Below the pieces are notes generated by a model. The model did no database searches and had not been told where the DNA came from. It saw only the letters and a program-made list of their open reading frames with translations. A stretch of DNA of 64,000 bases from Hypericibacter terrae (lineage in GTDB: Bacteria; Pseudomonadota; Alphaproteobacteria; Dongiales; Dongiaceae): positions 5,237,001 through 5,301,000 of the forward strand of contig NZ_CP042906.1 in the NCBI RefSeq assembly GCF_008728855.1. The letters are read 5' to 3'. This document shows, in pieces, positions 62,579-64,000 of the stretch. Each line of letters opens with the position of its first letter. The first letter of the stretch is position 1. Position numbers and translations under genes: made by a program.

Positions 62579-62995
62579 TCAGTAGGGCGAACCCTCGGTC
62601 GCTGCTACCATTTTTGCCTCGGCCACCGCCACGGCCCGCTCGGCGGCCGCCCGGTCGGTGTCGGTCTTGGCGTCGGTCAGGTCGTCCCGGGCGTCCTTGA
62701 GTTCGCCCTCGATCCGGCCCCGGTCGAGCTCCGCCAACGGGATGGCCTGCTCGGCCAGGACCGTGCAGCGCTCGCCCGTGACTTCGGCGAAGCCCCCCGC
62801 CACGAAGATGCGGTCGGTCACCTGGCCGCCCTCGAAGACGGCGATCACGCCCGGACGCACGCTCGAAATGAGCGGGGCATGATCCGGCAACACGCCGAAA
62901 TCGCCCTCGGTCCCCGGCACGACGACCATGTCGACCGCCTTGGAGATGAGAAGGCGCTCGGGCGACACCAGCTCGAACTGCGTCTTGTCCGCCAT
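62579..62995 (-). CDS. atpC: ATP synthase F1 epsilon subunit
   Basis: A 138-residue epsilon subunit, which inhibits and couples the F1 rotor. The beta-sandwich is seen in FELVSPERLLISKAVDMVVV and GTEGDFGVLPDHAPLISSV, followed by a helical C-terminal part with Ala/Glu repeats. It is the last gene of the atp operon, 61 bp after atpD. Confidence 0.95.
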   Translation of the reverse strand: MADKTQFELVSPERLLISKAVDMVVVPGTEGDFGVLPDHAPLISSVRPGVIAVFEGGQVTDRIFVAGGFAEVTGERCTVLAEQAIPLAELDRGRIEGELKDARDDLTDAKTDTDRAAAERAVAVAEAKMVAATEGSPY

Positions 62996-63056
62996 GAAGG
63001 CTCCGCCTCTGCTCCGCTATGCCTGGTCTGGTTCCAACCGCTGCCGGGGATCCGCC

Positions 63057-64000
<944 letters not shown>

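Overview
The window is a high-GC chromosomal segment from an alphaproteobacterium, probably Rhodospirillales-like. The call rests on conserved gene order: rplU-rpmA-obgE-proB-proA-nadD-rsfS, then rlmH-gpmI-envC-like-ctpA-deacetylase-rppH, then atpC/atpD. Nothing in the sequence identifies the species. There is no rRNA operon, insertion sequence, prophage or CRISPR array; one tRNA gene, tRNA-Ser(CGA), is present.

Region by region. 1-6 kb: the end of a leuB-type dehydrogenase, a VOC protein, then a same-strand catabolic cluster (3-hydroxyisobutyrate-dehydrogenase-like reductase, a two-subunit TPP decarboxylase of the sulfopyruvate/phosphonopyruvate type, a Rieske oxygenase resembling carnitine/choline oxygenases, an M20 amidohydrolase). 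6-11.4 kb: a TetR gene and an RND efflux adaptor/pump pair, with a palindromic candidate operator overlapping the pump promoter. 11.4-21.3 kb: FadE acyl-CoA dehydrogenase, a small protein, a truncated histidine-kinase-like ORF coupled to a FixJ-type regulator, a lone receiver protein, and a 1856-residue pseudokinase/ATPase/GAF/PAS/histidine kinase facing them. 21.5-24.4 kb: tRNA-Ser, an amidase and a divergent putative Ntn-hydrolase. 24.5-32.7 kb: ribosome, Obg, proline and NAD genes, interrupted between proA and nadD by a low-GC insert carrying TcmP, its three-Cys-motif partner and an unknown protein.

32.7-51.8 kb is accessory DNA lying between rsfS and rlmH, which are usually neighbours in this lineage. 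It contains most parts of a corrinoid-dependent one-carbon module: a RACo-like ferredoxin/ASKHA activator, a methyltetrahydrofolate:corrinoid methyltransferase, a MetF-like reductase, DUF1638 and virulence-factor-domain proteins, a corrinoid-binding protein, and a 1153-residue flavin/Fe-S oxidoreductase. It also has histidine ammonia-lyase, an agmatinase-family ureohydrolase and a GlxA/GbdR-type AraC regulator. The substrate-specific methyltransferase that would load the corrinoid is not in the window. A lower-GC block with two small membrane proteins and a transglycosylase-like protein splits the module. The best reading is a demethylation pathway for a methylated amine or similar compound in an organism with aerobic-type metabolism, feeding methyl groups to tetrahydrofolate. 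This is inference.

51.8-64 kb: rlmH, a lipoprotein, gpmI, an EnvC-like factor, ctpA, a divergent polysaccharide deacetylase with a long Pro/Ala/Thr-rich linker, rppH, a GMC oxidoreductase, a ferritin-like diiron protein and the atpC/atpD end of the ATP synthase operon, cut by the right edge.
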